Origin: Paraburkholderia nodosa DSM 21604
Lineage (GTDB): Bacteria; Pseudomonadota; Gammaproteobacteria; Burkholderiales; Burkholderiaceae
NCBI RefSeq assembly: GCF_000519185.1
Contig: NZ_JAFA01000016.1
Span: 1-64,000 of the forward strand
DNA length: 64,000 nucleotides
Direction: 5' to 3'
The notes beneath the pieces were generated by a model. The model ran no database searches. It worked only from the letters and a program-made list of their open reading frames with translations, and was not told the origin of the DNA. The position numbers were made by a program, and so were the translations under genes. Within the stretch, counting starts at the first letter, position 1, and each line of letters begins with the position of its first letter. Positions 56,212 to 64,000 of the stretch are shown piece by piece.

Positions 56212-56928
56212 ATGACGCCACGTCCTCCGTTACCGCCGCATAGCGCCCAGGGCGCACGCAGTCCCAATCCGCCAGCCAGCCAGCGTGCCGGCGGCTCTAC
56301 GCGCGCCGCACGCGCCGCCGAAGTGCTCGATCCGCGCGCGCCCGCTTCCGCCGTTGCTGCACCTGGCGTTGCGCCGCCAGCCGAATCCGCAGCCGCGAGC
56401 GAGCCCGCCAAGCCCACTGCACCCACTGCACCCGCTGCGCCGCGCGCTGCCGCCGCGGAGCCGCCCGAGCCGCCGCATCTGCATGAACCGCTCGGCCCCG
56501 ACGATCCGCTCGCCCCGCTGCCCTTCAACCCCTACAAGGGCAACCGCGGCATCACCCGTGCATGGAAGGCGCTCAAGTACTCGATCAAGGGCTTTCGCGC
56601 CGCCATCCGCGAGGAAAGCGCATTTCGTCAGGAGCTCACGCTCTCGGCCATCCTCGTGCCGATCGGCGTGCTCATCCCGGTCGAGCCCGTCGAGCGCGTG
56701 CTGCTGCTCGGCTCGGTCATCCTCGTACTGATCGTCGAGCTGCTCAATTCGAGCATCGAGAACGCGGTGGACCGCATCGGCCTCGAGCGCAACGAGCTCT
56801 CGGGCCGCGCCAAGGATCTGGGTAGCGCGGCGGTGACGCTCGCCTTGCTGCTTTGCGTCCTGACCTGGGGGCTGATCCTCGTACCCCGTTTCGGGCCGCT
56901 GCTGCTGCACGGAATCGGCGTACTCTAG
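56212..56928 (+). CDS. dgkA: Diacylglycerol kinase with a long Pro/Ala-rich N-terminal extension
   Basis: A DgkA-type integral membrane kinase phosphorylating diacylglycerol to phosphatidate. The core (about residues 108-238) shows KALKYSIKGFRAAIREESAF, the catalytic region ELLNSSIENAVDRIG and ELSGRAKDLGSAAVTLALL, and three membrane helices. The first 105 or so residues are low-complexity Pro/Ala/Glu and are absent from usual DgkA (about 120 residues). ATG 56212 is the only ATG start; a GTG at about 56321 would shorten the extension. It follows the glycosyltransferase and could recycle diacylglycerol. Confidence 0.85.
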   Translation: MTPRPPLPPHSAQGARSPNPPASQRAGGSTRAARAAEVLDPRAPASAVAAPGVAPPAESAAASEPAKPTAPTAPAAPRAAAAEPPEPPHLHEPLGPDDPLAPLPFNPYKGNRGITRAWKALKYSIKGFRAAIREESAFRQELTLSAILVPIGVLIPVEPVERVLLLGSVILVLIVELLNSSIENAVDRIGLERNELSGRAKDLGSAAVTLALLLCVLTWGLILVPRFGPLLLHGIGVL

Positions 56929-56936
56929 CGCCACAC

Positions 56937-56955
56937 GCCCCCGTACCGCGGGGGC
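56937..56955 (+). terminator. Hairpin after dgkA, possible terminator
   Basis: A perfect 7-bp GC stem (GCCCCCG at 56937-56943, CGGGGGC at 56949-56955) starts 8 bases after the stop. No T-run follows, so termination may be weak or Rho-assisted. Confidence 0.4.
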
Positions 56956-57013
56956 CACGCCTCTCCTCCCCACTCCTGACAGACGCAAGCTGTCGGTGCG
57001 CGCGGGCCGTCGG

Positions 57014-57040
57014 TTTATAATCGAACGACAGTCTTATAAC
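57014..57040 (+). promoter_or_regulatory. Promoter/operator region of the TetR gene
   Basis: TATAAT at 57016-57021 is a perfect -10, though no good -35 is visible. The TTATAA element recurs at 57015-57020 and 57034-57039, flanked by GT and C, giving an inverted repeat with 13 bases between arms that could be an autoregulatory operator. Confidence 0.4.
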
Positions 57041-57123
57041 GACCAACCGCGTCCGGGCCGCGCGCACCGCAACATACGAGCGGGGCGCCTGAGCCCGGCA
57101 CTGCATTTTCAGGGCCGGACGAC

Positions 57124-57846
57124 ATGGATGCCAAACCTCCCCGCCGTACACGCGAACGGATTCTCGAGCTGTCGCTGAAGCTGTTCAACGAGATCGGCGA
57201 GCCGAACGTCACTACGACGACCATCGCCGAGGAAATGGAGATCAGTCCAGGCAACCTGTACTACCACTTCCGCAACAAAGACGACATCATCAACAGCATC
57301 TTCAGCCAGTTCGAGCAGGAGATCGAAAAGCGTCTGCGCTTTCCCGAGGACCATCGCGCCACCATCGACGAGATGTGGGCGTACCTGCAGTACATGGTCG
57401 ACTTCACGTGGCGCTACCGCTTTCTCTATCGCGACCTGAACGACCTGCTCGCGCGCAACCGCACGCTGGAGATGCACTTCAAGCAGATCATCAGCCACAA
57501 GGTGCACTTCGCGAAGCAGTTCTGCGAGCAGCTCATGGAAGACGGCGACATGGTCGCCACGCCGGCCGAGATCGACGTGATCTCGACCAATATCGGTGTG
57601 ATCGCCACCTACTGGCTCTCGTACCAGTTCGTGATGAATCCGCGCAAGTACAACGACCAGGAAGCGATTCGCGACGAGCTGCACCAGGTGAGCGTGCAGA
57701 TCGTCTCGCTGATGGCGCCGTATCTGCGTGGCCGCGCGCGCGAGCTGTTCGACGATCTCGTCTCGGGCAAGCTCGCCAAGCGCGAGTTCTACGACTACCT
57801 GCCGCCGCGCGAAGGCGCGGGCGCCGCCAAGGACAACCGGGAATAA
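57124..57846 (+). CDS. TetR/AcrR family transcriptional regulator
   Basis: A 240-residue regulator. The DNA-binding domain (residues about 5-60) is clear: RRTRERILELSLKLFNEIGE, VTTTTIAEEMEISPGNLYYH, FRNKDDIINSIFSQFEQEI. The C-terminal ligand domain of about 175 residues is helical and rich in aromatic residues (AYLQYMVDFTWRYRFLYRDL), compatible with a hydrophobic ligand. It is 13 bases from the LOG gene, so the two share a transcript. Targets are unknown. Confidence 0.9.
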   Translation: MDAKPPRRTRERILELSLKLFNEIGEPNVTTTTIAEEMEISPGNLYYHFRNKDDIINSIFSQFEQEIEKRLRFPEDHRATIDEMWAYLQYMVDFTWRYRFLYRDLNDLLARNRTLEMHFKQIISHKVHFAKQFCEQLMEDGDMVATPAEIDVISTNIGVIATYWLSYQFVMNPRKYNDQEAIRDELHQVSVQIVSLMAPYLRGRARELFDDLVSGKLAKREFYDYLPPREGAGAAKDNRE

Positions 57847-57859
57847 AGGCCAAAGCCGA

Positions 57860-58444
57860 ATGAAAGCAGTCTGCGTGTATTGCGGCTCCTCACCTGGAGT
57901 CAACCCGATTTATACCGAAGCCGCACAGGCATTCGGCCGCGCGCTCGTCGCCGCGAACCTCGCGCTCGTCTATGGCGGCGGCAAGGTCGGCCTGATGGGC
58001 GTGATCGCCGACACCGTGATGGCGGGCGGCGGCCGCGCCATCGGCGTGATCCCCGAGCTGCTGGTGGACAAGGAAGTGGGCCACGTGGGCCTCACCGAGC
58101 TGCACGTCGTGCCCGACATGCACCAGCGCAAGAAGATGATGGCCGACCTCTCCGACGCCTTCGTCGCGATGCCGGGCGGCGCGGGCACGCTCGAAGAGCT
58201 GTTCGAGGTCTATACGTGGGCGCAGCTCGGCTATCACCACAAGCCAGTGGGCGTGCTGAACATCGGCGGCTTCTACGATCCGCTCATGGCGCTGCTCGAT
58301 CACACGGTGCGCGAAGGCTTCATGCGCCAGACCTACCTCGACATGCTGCAGACCGACAGCGACCCGGTCGCGCTGATCGCGAGGCTCAAGCGCTATCACG
58401 CGCCCGCGAAGGACAAGTGGGCGGACTTGCGCGAGAACGTTTGA
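57860..58444 (+). CDS. LOG family protein (cytokinin riboside 5'-monophosphate phosphoribohydrolase-like)
   Basis: A 194-residue Rossmann-like protein of the LOG/TIGR00730 family. The signature is FVAMPGGAGTLEELFEVYTW (PGGxGTxxE), and the N-terminus is MKAVCVYCGSSPGVNPIY with the YGGGKVGLMGVIADTV nucleotide loop. Members hydrolyse N6-substituted or plain AMP to the free base and ribose-5-phosphate. Start ATG 57860 keeps the family N-terminus; the earlier frame overlaps the TetR gene. Confidence 0.9.
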   Translation: MKAVCVYCGSSPGVNPIYTEAAQAFGRALVAANLALVYGGGKVGLMGVIADTVMAGGGRAIGVIPELLVDKEVGHVGLTELHVVPDMHQRKKMMADLSDAFVAMPGGAGTLEELFEVYTWAQLGYHHKPVGVLNIGGFYDPLMALLDHTVREGFMRQTYLDMLQTDSDPVALIARLKRYHAPAKDKWADLRENV

Positions 58445-58517
58445 TCCCGCCCGCTTAGCGCTGTTCGCCCGACAAACCGAAGTCACCACGCGCAGTCACT
58501 ACGATGGGTACATCGCG

Positions 58518-59264
58518 ATGAGCAAGGTTGTCCTGATCACCGGCGCAAGCCGCGGCATCGGCCGCGCGACGGCGCGTCTGCTTGGCGCAAACGGCTGGAC
58601 CGTGGGCGTCAACTATCTGCACAACGAACCGGCCGCCGACGAAACCGCCGCCGAAGTGGGCCGCGCAGGCGGCCACGCGCGCGTGCTGCGCGGCGACGTC
58701 GCGAGCGAGGCAGACGTCGTCGCGATGTTCGACGCGCTCGAATCGGCCTATGGCCGCATCGATGCGCTCGTGAACAACGCGGGCATCGTGGCCCCGGGCA
58801 GCCAGGTCGCCGACATGAGCGCCGAGCGTCTGAAGCGCATGTTCGACGTGAACGTATACGGCGCGTTTCTGTGCGCACGCGAAGCCGCGCGGCGCATGTC
58901 GAAGGATCGCGGCGGCGACGGCGGCTCGATCGTCAATGTGTCTTCGGCTGCCGCGCGGCTCGGCTCGCCCAACGAATACGTGGACTATGCGTCGTCGAAA
59001 GGCGCGGTCGACACGATGACGATCGGGCTCGCCAAAGAACTCGGCCCGCAGGGCGTGCGCGTGAACGCGGTACGCCCGGGCCTCATTGACACCGAAATCC
59101 ACGCGAGCGGCGGCCGCCCCGATCGCGCGGCCGTGCTCGGCGCGCAAACGCCGCTCGGCCGGCCCGGCAGCGCCGACGAAGTCGCGCAAACGATCGTGTG
59201 GTTGCTGAGCGACGCCGCCTCGTATGTCACAGGCGCCCTGCTCGACGTGAGCGGCGGACGCTGA
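58518..59264 (+). CDS. SDR family oxidoreductase
   Basis: A 248-residue classical short-chain dehydrogenase. The cofactor loop TGASRGIGRATA, NNAGIVAP, the catalytic Ser (IVNVSSAAARL) and Tyr-x3-Lys (YASSKGAVD) are all present, and the C-terminus ends VTGALLDVSGGR. The N-terminal loop suggests NADP(H). Substrate unknown. It starts 73 bases after the LOG gene. Confidence 0.9.
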   Translation: MSKVVLITGASRGIGRATARLLGANGWTVGVNYLHNEPAADETAAEVGRAGGHARVLRGDVASEADVVAMFDALESAYGRIDALVNNAGIVAPGSQVADMSAERLKRMFDVNVYGAFLCAREAARRMSKDRGGDGGSIVNVSSAAARLGSPNEYVDYASSKGAVDTMTIGLAKELGPQGVRVNAVRPGLIDTEIHASGGRPDRAAVLGAQTPLGRPGSADEVAQTIVWLLSDAASYVTGALLDVSGGR

Positions 59265-59283
59265 ACGCGCGCGCCGGACTCAG

Positions 59284-59871
59284 CTAGAACGACGAACCCC
59301 GCTCGCGCAAAAACGCGGCCTCTTCGTCGGTGGAAATGCGGCCCAGTTGCGCGTTGCGATGCGGGAAGCGCCCGAAGCGCTCGATGATCTTCGCGTGGCG
59401 CACCGCATAATCGTAGTAGCCCTTCCCCTCAGGATCCTTCGCCAGCTCGCCGAACAGACGCAGCGATTCGCGCTGCGCTTCGGCGCCTTCGGCGTGTTCG
59501 AACGGCAGATACGCGAAGGAGCGGTGCTGCAGCGTGGGCAAGCGCAGATCCGCGCCGCTCGCCACCATCATGCGCGCGATGCCGAGCGCCTTGTCGTCCG
59601 CGGAGAACGCGTGCCGCGTGCCGCGATGGCAGTTGCGCGAGAACTGGTCGAGCACGATCAGAAGCGCGAGCGCGCCTTCGGGCGTCTCGCACCATGCGTC
59701 GAGTTCGCCCGCACACGCGGCGTCGAGCAGCGCGCCGAAGCGTTCGCGCAGCCTGGCGTCGAACGCGGCGTTCTTGCGGAACCACATCTTGCGCTCGCGG
59801 CCGAATTCCTCCGAGCCCGGCGCGCCGAACCAGAAGTCGAGCACCTCGCGCGCACGCGCGTCGAGATTCAT
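59284..59871 (-). CDS. DUF924 family protein
   Basis: A 195-residue helical protein of the DUF924 family: REVLDFWFGAPGSEEFGRERKMWF at the N-terminus, then IVLDQFSRNCHRGT and the C-terminal RFGRFPHRNAQLGRISTDEE. Its function is unknown; the fold has been compared with tetratricopeptide-like proteins. Its ATG overlaps the stop of the alanyl-tRNA editing gene by 4 bases (ATGA), so it is translationally coupled to it. Confidence 0.9.
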   Translation of the reverse strand: MNLDARAREVLDFWFGAPGSEEFGRERKMWFRKNAAFDARLRERFGALLDAACAGELDAWCETPEGALALLIVLDQFSRNCHRGTRHAFSADDKALGIARMMVASGADLRLPTLQHRSFAYLPFEHAEGAEAQRESLRLFGELAKDPEGKGYYDYAVRHAKIIERFGRFPHRNAQLGRISTDEEAAFLRERGSSF

Positions 59872-60605
59872 TCCGCCAGTTCCAGCACGAGACGCCGCGT
59901 GCGCGCGCTCTTCTTCTCGAGCTTCGCCACCCGCAGCGCGCCGATCTCCTGCGTATTGCGCACGTGCGTGCCGCCGCAGGGCTGCAAATCGACATTATCG
60001 ATACGCAAGAGGCGCACACGGCCCAGGCCCATCGGCGGCTTCACGCTCATCGTGCGCACGAGTTCGGGACGTTGCGCCATTTCCTCGTCGGTGATCCATT
60101 CGGTCGCCACCGCATGCGCGCCCGCAACGAGTTCGGCGAGCCGCGCCTCCACCATCTCGCGCTCGATCGGCTCGACGGTCGCGAAATCGAGGCGCGCGTA
60201 GTCGGTCGTGATGCTGCAGCCGTCCACGGAGTATGGCAGCACCGCGCACATCAAATGGCTCGCGGTATGCAGGCGCATGTGCCGGTGACGGCGCGCCCAG
60301 TCGATCTCGGCGCGCACGCGCTCGCCCGCGGCGAGACGCGCGAGCAGCGCTTCCTGGCCCGGCGCGGGAACGTGCAGCGCGTCGTCCGGCGTCGCGCCTT
60401 CGAACTTCGCCTTGCGCGTGTCGGCAATCTCGATGCGCGTGCCGTCGGCGAGCACCAGCGCGCCGGCGTCGCCGGCCTGGCCGCCGCCGAGCGGATAGAA
60501 CACGGTCTGGTCGAGCCGCACACCGTCCTCGCCAACGGCAAGCACGGTCGCTTCGCACTGCGTGAGATAGGCGTCTTCGCGAAAGAGCGCGCGGGTGGTC
60601 GTCAT
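59868..60605 (-). CDS. Alanyl-tRNA editing protein (AlaX)
   Basis: A 245-residue free-standing editing domain related to the AlaRS editing module; it hydrolyses mischarged Ser- or Gly-tRNA(Ala). Zinc ligands are seen in the HxxxH motif LHTASHLMCAV and in the LQPCGGTHVRNT segment. The N-terminal beta-barrel has VFYPLGGGQAGDAGALVL, typical of AlaX with an N-terminal domain. I start at 60605 (MTTTRALFREDAY); the upstream frame has no family match. It is followed by DUF924. Confidence 0.9.
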   Translation of the reverse strand: MTTTRALFREDAYLTQCEATVLAVGEDGVRLDQTVFYPLGGGQAGDAGALVLADGTRIEIADTRKAKFEGATPDDALHVPAPGQEALLARLAAGERVRAEIDWARRHRHMRLHTASHLMCAVLPYSVDGCSITTDYARLDFATVEPIEREMVEARLAELVAGAHAVATEWITDEEMAQRPELVRTMSVKPPMGLGRVRLLRIDNVDLQPCGGTHVRNTQEIGALRVAKLEKKSARTRRLVLELAE

Positions 60606-60764
60606 CGTGGGTGTCTCCTTGTTTTGCGTACGGCGGGCCGTGCGCAGCCGCTCGCCCGCCAAAAGGCCATTATGGCCGCGAGGCAAACCACCCCGCTGGA
60701 CGGCCGCGATGCATGAGCGCCTGACTGTACCGGCCCACCGACCGGAACAATCGTGCCCAGCGAA

Positions 60765-61175
60765 TCAGCCCGGATGATTGCGCATCCAGTCGGCGGTATC
60801 GAAGAACGAGTGCAGCAGGCGTTCGCGCAGCGGCTCCGGCAGGCCCACGTCTTCCATCGCGCAGGCCATGCAGCGCAGCCACTGGTCGCGCTCCGACGAG
60901 GCGATCGCGAACGGCAAATGGCGCGCGCGCAGGCGCGGATGGCCGAAGCGTTCGATATAGTGGTCCGGGCCGCCAAGCCAGCCGCAGAGGAACCAGAACA
61001 GCTTGTCGCGCGAACCGTCGAGCGTTTGCGGATGCATCGCGCGGATGCCCGCGAAATCGGCCTCGAGGTCCATCAGGTCATAGAAACGGTCGACGAGTTC
61101 GCGCACGCGCGCCTCGCCGCCGACGAGTTCGAAGGCCGTGGGTTTCTGCGGCGCTTCGTCGGCTGGATCGGTCAT
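60765..61175 (-). CDS. Group II truncated haemoglobin
   Basis: A 136-residue globin. Group II features are the Phe-Tyr pair of helix B (VDRFYDLM), the proximal His in GHPRLRARHLPFAIA, and the Trp of helix G (RDQWLRCMACAM). The N-terminal GGEARVRELVDRFY is also typical. Such globins bind oxygen or nitric oxide and are linked to peroxide and nitrosative stress handling. It lies 160 bases upstream of the alaX start on the same strand and may belong to the same transcript. Confidence 0.92.
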   Translation of the reverse strand: MTDPADEAPQKPTAFELVGGEARVRELVDRFYDLMDLEADFAGIRAMHPQTLDGSRDKLFWFLCGWLGGPDHYIERFGHPRLRARHLPFAIASSERDQWLRCMACAMEDVGLPEPLRERLLHSFFDTADWMRNHPG

Positions 61176-61271
61176 ACGGTTGAATCAGGAAAAAAGAGGG
61201 ACGGCAGCGCACTGCCGTAGACCGATGATTTTCGCACAGCGACGCGTGACGGGTGGCCGCGGGTTGCTGCA

Positions 61272-63995
61272 CTACGCGTCGCGCAGCGACTGCAGCGCCG
61301 GGCGCGCGAGCACGTGCCGCAAGCTGGTCCATCCGCCCACGCCCGCGCACACGACGCCTGCGGCGATGCCGGCCGGCAGGAGCCACGGATCGAACGGCAG
61401 ATAGAAGAGAAACACGTGCGTGGCGAGCACCGAGCCCACCGCTTGCGCGCCGAGGGCCGCCATGAGCCCCGCGAGCGCACCCACGGAAATGAATTCGGCC
61501 ACCTGCACCGCGCGCACCTGCTGGTGCGATGCCCCCAGCGCGCGCAGCAGCGCCGACTCGCGCATGCGCTCGTCGCGCGTGCCCGCGAGCGCCGCGTAGA
61601 GCACCAGCACGCCCGCGGCGAGCGTGAAGAGAAAGAGGAACTGCACCGCGCCGATCACCTGCTCCAGCACGCGCTCGATCTGCGCGAGAATCGGCGCGAT
61701 GTCGATTGCGGTGACGTTGGGATAGCGGGCCACGAGACCGTCTACGACCTGGCGCTGCCCGGCCGGCAGGTGAAAGCTCGTGATGTACGTCGCCGGAAAA
61801 TCGCGCAGCAGTCCGGGCGGCATCAGCACGAAGAAGTTGACCTTGAACGAGCCCCAGTCGAGCTTGCGCACGCTCGTCACGGGCGCCGTGACTTCCAGGC
61901 CCGTCACGTCGAACTTGAGCACGTCGCCGGGCTTCACGTTGATGAGCTTCGCGAGTCCCTGCTCGATCGAAAGCTGCGGCGTGCCCGAATCGCCATACCA
62001 GGTGCCCGCCTCGATGCGATTGTCGTCGGGCAGCTTCGTCGTGTACGAGAGATTGAACTCGCGATCCACGAGCCGGCGCGCGTCCTCGCTCTTGTACGAG
62101 TCGGGATTCACAGGCTTGCCGTTGATCGAGATGAGGCGCCCGCGCACCATCGGCTGGAGATCGCTGTCGGCAGCCCCGGCAATGCCATGCGAGCGCAGCC
62201 ACGCGGCCACGGCGTCGCGCTGATCGGGCTGGATATCGATGAGGAACTCGTTGGGCGCGTCGGGCGGTGTGGACTTGCGCCAGCCTTCGACGAGGTCGTT
62301 GCGCGTCATCGCGATCAGCAACAGGCACATGAGGCCGATGGCGAGCGCCGTGATCTGCAGCGCGCTTGCGCCCGGCCGCCGTTCGAGCGACGCCAGTGCG
62401 TAGCGCCAACCCACGCCCGCGCGCGCCTGGCCGGAGAGACGAGCGCTGCGCGCCACGCGCGCCGCGCACCAGAGCGCCACGCGCGCCAAGCTGGCGAACA
62501 CGAGCAGCCCGATCGCGAAACCGCCAGCGACGATGCCGCCGAGCTTCAACTCCCCCGCCGCGATCACGAGCAGCCCCGCGAAGAGCGCAATGCCGACGCC
62601 ATAGGCCGCCCACGCGGCGCGTCCTTCGTCGCCCCACTCGCGGCGTAGCACGCGCACCGGCGGTACGCGCGTGAGCGGCAAGAGCGGCGGCAGCGCGAAG
62701 CCGAGCAGCAGCACGAGCCCCGCGGCGATGCCTTCGAGCACGGGCAACGGCCCGGGCTGCGGCAGCACGACGTCGATGAGATTACCGAGCCACGCCAGCA
62801 GCGCGAGATGACCCGCGTAGCCGAGCGCCACGCCCGCTGCGCCGCCCACGAGTCCGAGCCCCGCGAACTCCAGCACGAACAGCGTGCGCAACGTGCGTTG
62901 GCTCGCGCCGAGGCAGCGCATCGCGGCGCAGGCGTCGAGATGGCGGCGCGTGTAGCGATGCGCGGCCATGGCGATCGCCACCGCCGCGAGCAGCGCCGTC
63001 AGGAGCGACACGAGCGTGAGGAAGTGACGCGCGCGGTCGAGCGTCTGGCGCACCTGAGGCTGGCCGTCCTGGAGCGATTCCAGCGCGACGCCGCGCATCT
63101 TGCCGCCATCCACGCGCGCACGCGACCAGGACGCGAACTGCGCGACGGCCGGATCGGCGCCCGCCACGAGCAGGCGGTAAGTCACGCGGCTGCCATAGCC
63201 GACCAGACCGGTCGACGCGACTTCGTCGGCGCGCATCATGAGGCGCGGCGAGAAGTTCACGAACGAAAAGCCGCGGTCGAGTTCTTTCGTGATGAGCGCG
63301 TTCACGGTGAACGTGCGCGTGCCGACCTTCACCGTGTCGCCGACATGGAGCTTGAGCGCGTCGAGCAGTTCGTCGTCCACCCAGACGGTGCCGGGCGGCG
63401 GAATGCCTTGCGCCGCGTGATCGGGCGCGCCCGGCGCCGCGGCGATGCGCAGCGCGCCGCGCAACGGATAGTCCGCCGAGACGGCCTTGACGGCGGCAAG
63501 GCGAGTGGCCGTTGCGCCCGGGGCGGCGGAAGCGCCCGCCGCTGCCGCGGCTTGTGGCGCCCCCGAACTCACCATGCTCGGGAAGATCGCCGTGGTCGCC
63601 GTGTGCAGCGAGAGCGACTGCGCCTCGCGCGCGAACATCGGATCGACGGGGTGATCGGCGCGCACGATGAAATCGGCGGCGATCATGCGCCGGGCATCGC
63701 GCTCGAGGCCGCGCTGCAGTCGGTCGGCGAGAAAACCGACGCTGGCGAGCGCCGCCACGGCCAGCACGAGCGCGAACAGCAGCATGGTGAGTTCGCCCGC
63801 GCGCCAGTCGCGCGCCGTCATGCGCGCGGCAAGATGCACGAGATCGGACCAGCTCGGCGTAGTGCGCACGGCAACTGGCCCGCCCGGGCCGCCCGGGCCA
63901 CCAGCGGCACCCGGCGACTCAGCCTGCACGAACCCCGGGCCGCCTTCGCTGCGCGGAGGCTTTGCGTTGGAGGGAGAAGGCGCGCCGCCGCTCAA
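61272..63995 (-). CDS. FtsX-like ABC transporter permease (YbbP type), N-terminus open at the window edge
   Basis: A protein of about 900 residues with two FtsX-type modules: helices near residues 65-85, 340-420 and 470-500, and a final block of three near 780-900, separated by two large periplasmic domains. Segments like RAMRCLGASQRTLRTLFVLE and ALLRALGASHQQVRAVQVAE are the coupling helices of both halves. The layout is that of YbbP-like permeases (LolC/MacB relatives) that work with a YbbA-type ATPase, which must lie outside the window. The furthest start inside is TTG 63995, but the frame stays open to the edge, so the real start may be beyond it. Confidence 0.88.
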   Translation of the reverse strand: MSGGAPSPSNAKPPRSEGGPGFVQAESPGAAGGPGGPGGPVAVRTTPSWSDLVHLAARMTARDWRAGELTMLLFALVLAVAALASVGFLADRLQRGLERDARRMIAADFIVRADHPVDPMFAREAQSLSLHTATTAIFPSMVSSGAPQAAAAAGASAAPGATATRLAAVKAVSADYPLRGALRIAAAPGAPDHAAQGIPPPGTVWVDDELLDALKLHVGDTVKVGTRTFTVNALITKELDRGFSFVNFSPRLMMRADEVASTGLVGYGSRVTYRLLVAGADPAVAQFASWSRARVDGGKMRGVALESLQDGQPQVRQTLDRARHFLTLVSLLTALLAAVAIAMAAHRYTRRHLDACAAMRCLGASQRTLRTLFVLEFAGLGLVGGAAGVALGYAGHLALLAWLGNLIDVVLPQPGPLPVLEGIAAGLVLLLGFALPPLLPLTRVPPVRVLRREWGDEGRAAWAAYGVGIALFAGLLVIAAGELKLGGIVAGGFAIGLLVFASLARVALWCAARVARSARLSGQARAGVGWRYALASLERRPGASALQITALAIGLMCLLLIAMTRNDLVEGWRKSTPPDAPNEFLIDIQPDQRDAVAAWLRSHGIAGAADSDLQPMVRGRLISINGKPVNPDSYKSEDARRLVDREFNLSYTTKLPDDNRIEAGTWYGDSGTPQLSIEQGLAKLINVKPGDVLKFDVTGLEVTAPVTSVRKLDWGSFKVNFFVLMPPGLLRDFPATYITSFHLPAGQRQVVDGLVARYPNVTAIDIAPILAQIERVLEQVIGAVQFLFLFTLAAGVLVLYAALAGTRDERMRESALLRALGASHQQVRAVQVAEFISVGALAGLMAALGAQAVGSVLATHVFLFYLPFDPWLLPAGIAAGVVCAGVGGWTSLRHVLARPALQSLRDA

Positions 63996-64000
63996 TCGTG

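Overview
The window looks like ordinary chromosomal backbone of a GC-rich betaproteobacterium, most likely Paraburkholderia, Caballeronia or a close relative in the Burkholderiaceae. This rests on the complete 14-gene nuo operon in the order secG - tRNA-Leu - nuoA-N - DUF2818 - NUDIX - DUF1178, on the ilvBHC / psd-pssA / leuA block, and on several beta-proteobacterial families (DUF2863, DUF1178, DUF3106, DUF3619). I see no insertion sequence, prophage, integrase or CRISPR array. All names come from reading the sequence; no search was run.

Layout. Bases 1-300 are the promoter and leader region of an rRNA operon that runs leftwards out of the window: two tandem promoters and a boxA-like site, all on the minus strand. 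At 0.5-9 kb are single genes: DUF2863, a LuxR/NarL-type regulator with a CbiM-like membrane protein, an exported Lys-rich-tailed protein, an M14 carboxypeptidase with yaaA, a PIN protein, an aminotransferase and a GST. At 9.2-19 kb two convergent operons encode acyl-CoA catabolism. The plus operon has a PaaH-like dehydrogenase, a PaaG-like hydratase/isomerase, a histidine phosphatase, an ACAD10/LvaA-like kinase and an ACAD10/11-like acyl-CoA dehydrogenase. The minus operon has a PimC/PimD-like dehydrogenase pair and two MaoC hydratases. From 19 to 36 kb is the complex I operon with its satellites, then tRNA-Leu(GAG), secG and tpiA. From 37 to 43.8 kb are a quinone oxidoreductase, pnp, rpsO, an orphan solute-binding protein and a lipoprotein. 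From 43.9 to 51 kb are leuA, pssA, psd, ilvC, ilvH and ilvB (branched-chain amino acids and phosphatidylethanolamine). From 51.3 to 53.9 kb is a sigma-factor cluster (sigma, DUF3619, DUF3106, RDD). From 54 to 57 kb is a putative lipid-remodelling cassette (PlcP-like phosphoesterase, GT4 glycosyltransferase, diacylglycerol kinase) behind a PHO box. The right end has a TetR regulator, LOG, SDR, DUF924, AlaX, truncated globin and a large FtsX-type permease.

Main points worth following: (1) the PHO box and plcP-agt-dgkA cassette; (2) the split ACAD10/LvaA-LvaC-like pair, which implies 4-hydroxyacyl-CoA catabolism through a phosphorylated intermediate, with a histidine phosphatase in the same operon; (3) an unannotated 27-codon leader peptide with three CTA leucine codons in front of leuA; (4) a translationally coupled sigma factor / single-pass membrane protein pair; (5) a structured pnp leader resembling an RNase III target.
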